Shown here: one piece after another, positions 30,946-32,514 of the stretch | Numbering within the stretch: position 1 is the first letter of the stretch | How the letters are laid out: each line of letters starts with the position of its first letter | Source: Porogramme epimiltina | Lineage: Eukaryota; Basidiomycota; Agaricomycetes; Polyporales; Polyporaceae | Length of the DNA stretch: 32,514 bases | Direction of reading: 5' to 3' | Assembly: GCA_900155495.1 (NCBI GenBank) | Contig: FTLJ01000122.1 | Location: 1-32,514 of the forward strand | The notes under the pieces: generated by a model | The model's database searches: none | What the model saw: only the letters and a program-made list of their open reading frames with translations | What the model was told of the DNA's origin: nothing | Position numbers and translations under genes: made by a program

Positions 30946-32432
30946 CTAGCAGATGACGCAACAGCGGCCCTTGTCCTCCCAGCCTTCACCGGTGGAACTC
31001 GCTCGCCGGTGACCCGCGCTGCCACCGAGGCGGTTGTGCTGGTGGTGCGCGCCGGCGTGAGCGGGAACGCCCTCGCGCATGAGCATGGATGCGCGCGTGG
31101 CGGCCTCGAAGACGTCGTCGACGCCCTCGATCTTGAGCGCGGAGCATTCCTTGTACGCGCGAGCGCCGATCGCCTGCGCGACGCGCTCAGCCTGTTCGCG
31201 CGCGACGTATTGCGCGGAGTTTGGCGCGCCTAGGGAGTGAAGGGGGGATGAGAGGGGGAAACGGAGGACGCGTAGTGTAACAGAGACGCACCAGGGGGCG
31301 GTCGGAGGTCGGACTTGCAGCCTACGAGGATAACGGGGATGTTGGGACCGCAGATGGAGCGCACCTCCTCTATCCACTGTACGCGCGCTTGGGTTAGGTG
31401 GATCTCGCGTCGGGGAAGCGACGGATGACGTACCTTGTGTGTTACGTTGTCGAGGGAGTCGGGGACGTCGATGGCGAAGGCGATGAGGATGACGTGTGAC
31501 TGGGAGTACGACATGGGCCGCAACCGCTCGTACTCTTCCTGGCCGCTGACGGGTGGAGAAGGATGTCAGCGATCTGACGGCGGGGCGCGGGACGGGGCGG
31601 GAGTGGGGCGGGCTCTCGCGGGTGCTGCGGAGTGGCTGAGGGACGCGGACAGAACTGAGAAGCCGAGGGGAAGCGCGGTGGCAGCCGGATGGGCAGGGCC
31701 GCTTGGTGTGCGGTGGCCGGCCTGGAACGGGGCGCAGGGAATTAATAGCCCGTGGCTAGGGGCGTCCGCGTACGTCGGCGGGGAGACACGCCTTATCGTG
31801 GCGGCGGGGGTGATAGGCCCGCCGGGACCCGCGAGAGGCAGAGAATGATGACGCGCTCACGAGGAGAAAGACGAAACGCGTAGAATGGGAGAGCGCGGCG
31901 TCTCGGGACTGCGGGGAGGGAGGATGGGGCGAGTGGTAGGGAGGTAGCAAGGGTGGGGGGCAAAGAAGGAAAGTGGAGGAAAAGAAGGAAAGTACTAACG
32001 CGGTATCCCATAGTGCTAGCTGGATGGCCTTTCCGTCTAGCCTGATCTCCGCGACGTAGTTCTCAAAGATGGCTGTCCGGGGAGTGTGAGGTCCAGGGGC
32101 GGGTATGTTGGACGTGGGTGGGTAGACTTACTAGGTTGCTAGAAGGAAGGGGAAAGAGATGAGAGAGTGAAAGGCGGGAGCGGAAAAGAGGACAGACATA
32201 TTCCTTGGGAAACTCGCCGAGGGCAAAGGAGCAGAGGAGAGAGGTTTTGCCACAGGCGCCTGGGGAAAGGGGGACGTGAGGACGGGGGTAGGTCGCAGAA
32301 GGGGGATAAGTGCATACCATCACCGACGATGACGAGCTTCCTTCTAATCTGTAGAAACGCGGGGTGGTGTCAGAAAGAGTCGTAGGCGGGAGGCGTGGAG
32401 TAGATGGCACGGACGGGGTTTTGCGAGGACAT
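30946..32432 (-). CDS. rho2: Rho2-like small GTPase with a 7-nt microexon
   Basis: Eight exons on the minus strand: 32432-32415, 32348-32318, 32259-32198, 32138-32132, 32072-32000, 31545-31434, 31376-31292, 31229-30946, giving 223 aa. GTPase motifs: GDGACGKT (15-22), effector loop EYQPTIFENYV with Thr40, DTAGQEEYERLRPMSY (Asp62-Gly65), GCKSD (120-124, the T/NKxD equivalent) and ECSAL. The C terminus is RCCVIC, a CAAX box (Cys220 prenylated) with a neighbouring Cys suited to palmitoylation, so the protein should sit on the plasma membrane. The sequence around switch II and VDDVFEAATRA resembles fungal Rho2, which works in cell-wall integrity and polarity. Exon 4 is only seven bases (CAACCTA) between TTCTAG and GTAAGT. 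Intron 5 is 454 nt, far longer than the others, and holds no recognisable gene. Confidence 0.9.
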
Positions 32433-32514
32433 CGAGCGAGACTGGGCGGCGGGAGTGGGGGCGACGCTGGGGGCGGGGGCGTCGAGGAGAGGGTGGAGGG
32501 GTGAGGGGGTAGGG

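Overview
The window looks like nuclear DNA of a filamentous basidiomycete (an Agaricomycete, possibly Polyporales; the species cannot be fixed from sequence alone). Genes are densely interrupted by very short GT-AG introns (about 45-130 nt), and every gene family seen is eukaryotic: an F-box-like protein, a C2H2 zinc-finger protein, secreted S33-type alpha/beta hydrolases, a dynamin-like GTPase, a hAT transposon and a Rho GTPase. All spliced models were built by hand. In each one the exon phases add up to a single open frame with no internal stop.

Layout, left to right. 639-1732 (-): F-box-like protein. 2780-3250 (+): small intronless C2H2 zinc-finger protein behind a TATA box. 4620-21100 (+): five head-to-tail paralogous genes (called A-E here) for secreted serine hydrolases with a C-terminal TAP-like domain (569, 576, 577, 573 and 577 aa). 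Each has 12 exons with the same intron positions and nearly identical exon lengths, a signal peptide in exon 1, GGPG and GxSYG motifs, and the catalytic Asp and His at the start of exons 10 and 11. Each has a TATA-like box 44-62 bp before its ATG and a perfect TGACGTCA palindrome 750-965 bp before it. 21173-29010 (-): a 751-aa dynamin-like GTPase, tail-to-tail with gene E. Its second intron has been invaded by a complete hAT transposon (23749-28715) with an 8-bp target-site duplication, 23-bp perfect terminal inverted repeats and GC-rich subterminal repeats. The transposon carries an intact 888-aa transposase gene and a second, unrecognised 222-aa spliced gene. 30946-32432 (-): a Rho2-like GTPase gene containing a 7-nt microexon that encodes part of the switch I effector loop.

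The hydrolase array is most simply an expansion of extracellular peptidases or esterases used for nutrient acquisition, probably sharing regulation through a bZIP/ATF-type site. The most unusual signals are the hAT insertion confined to an intron of the dynamin gene, the hAT second gene, the 7-nt microexon, and three GC-AG introns in hydrolase gene C at positions where all four paralogues use GT. The long stretches between genes hold no other gene that I can support.
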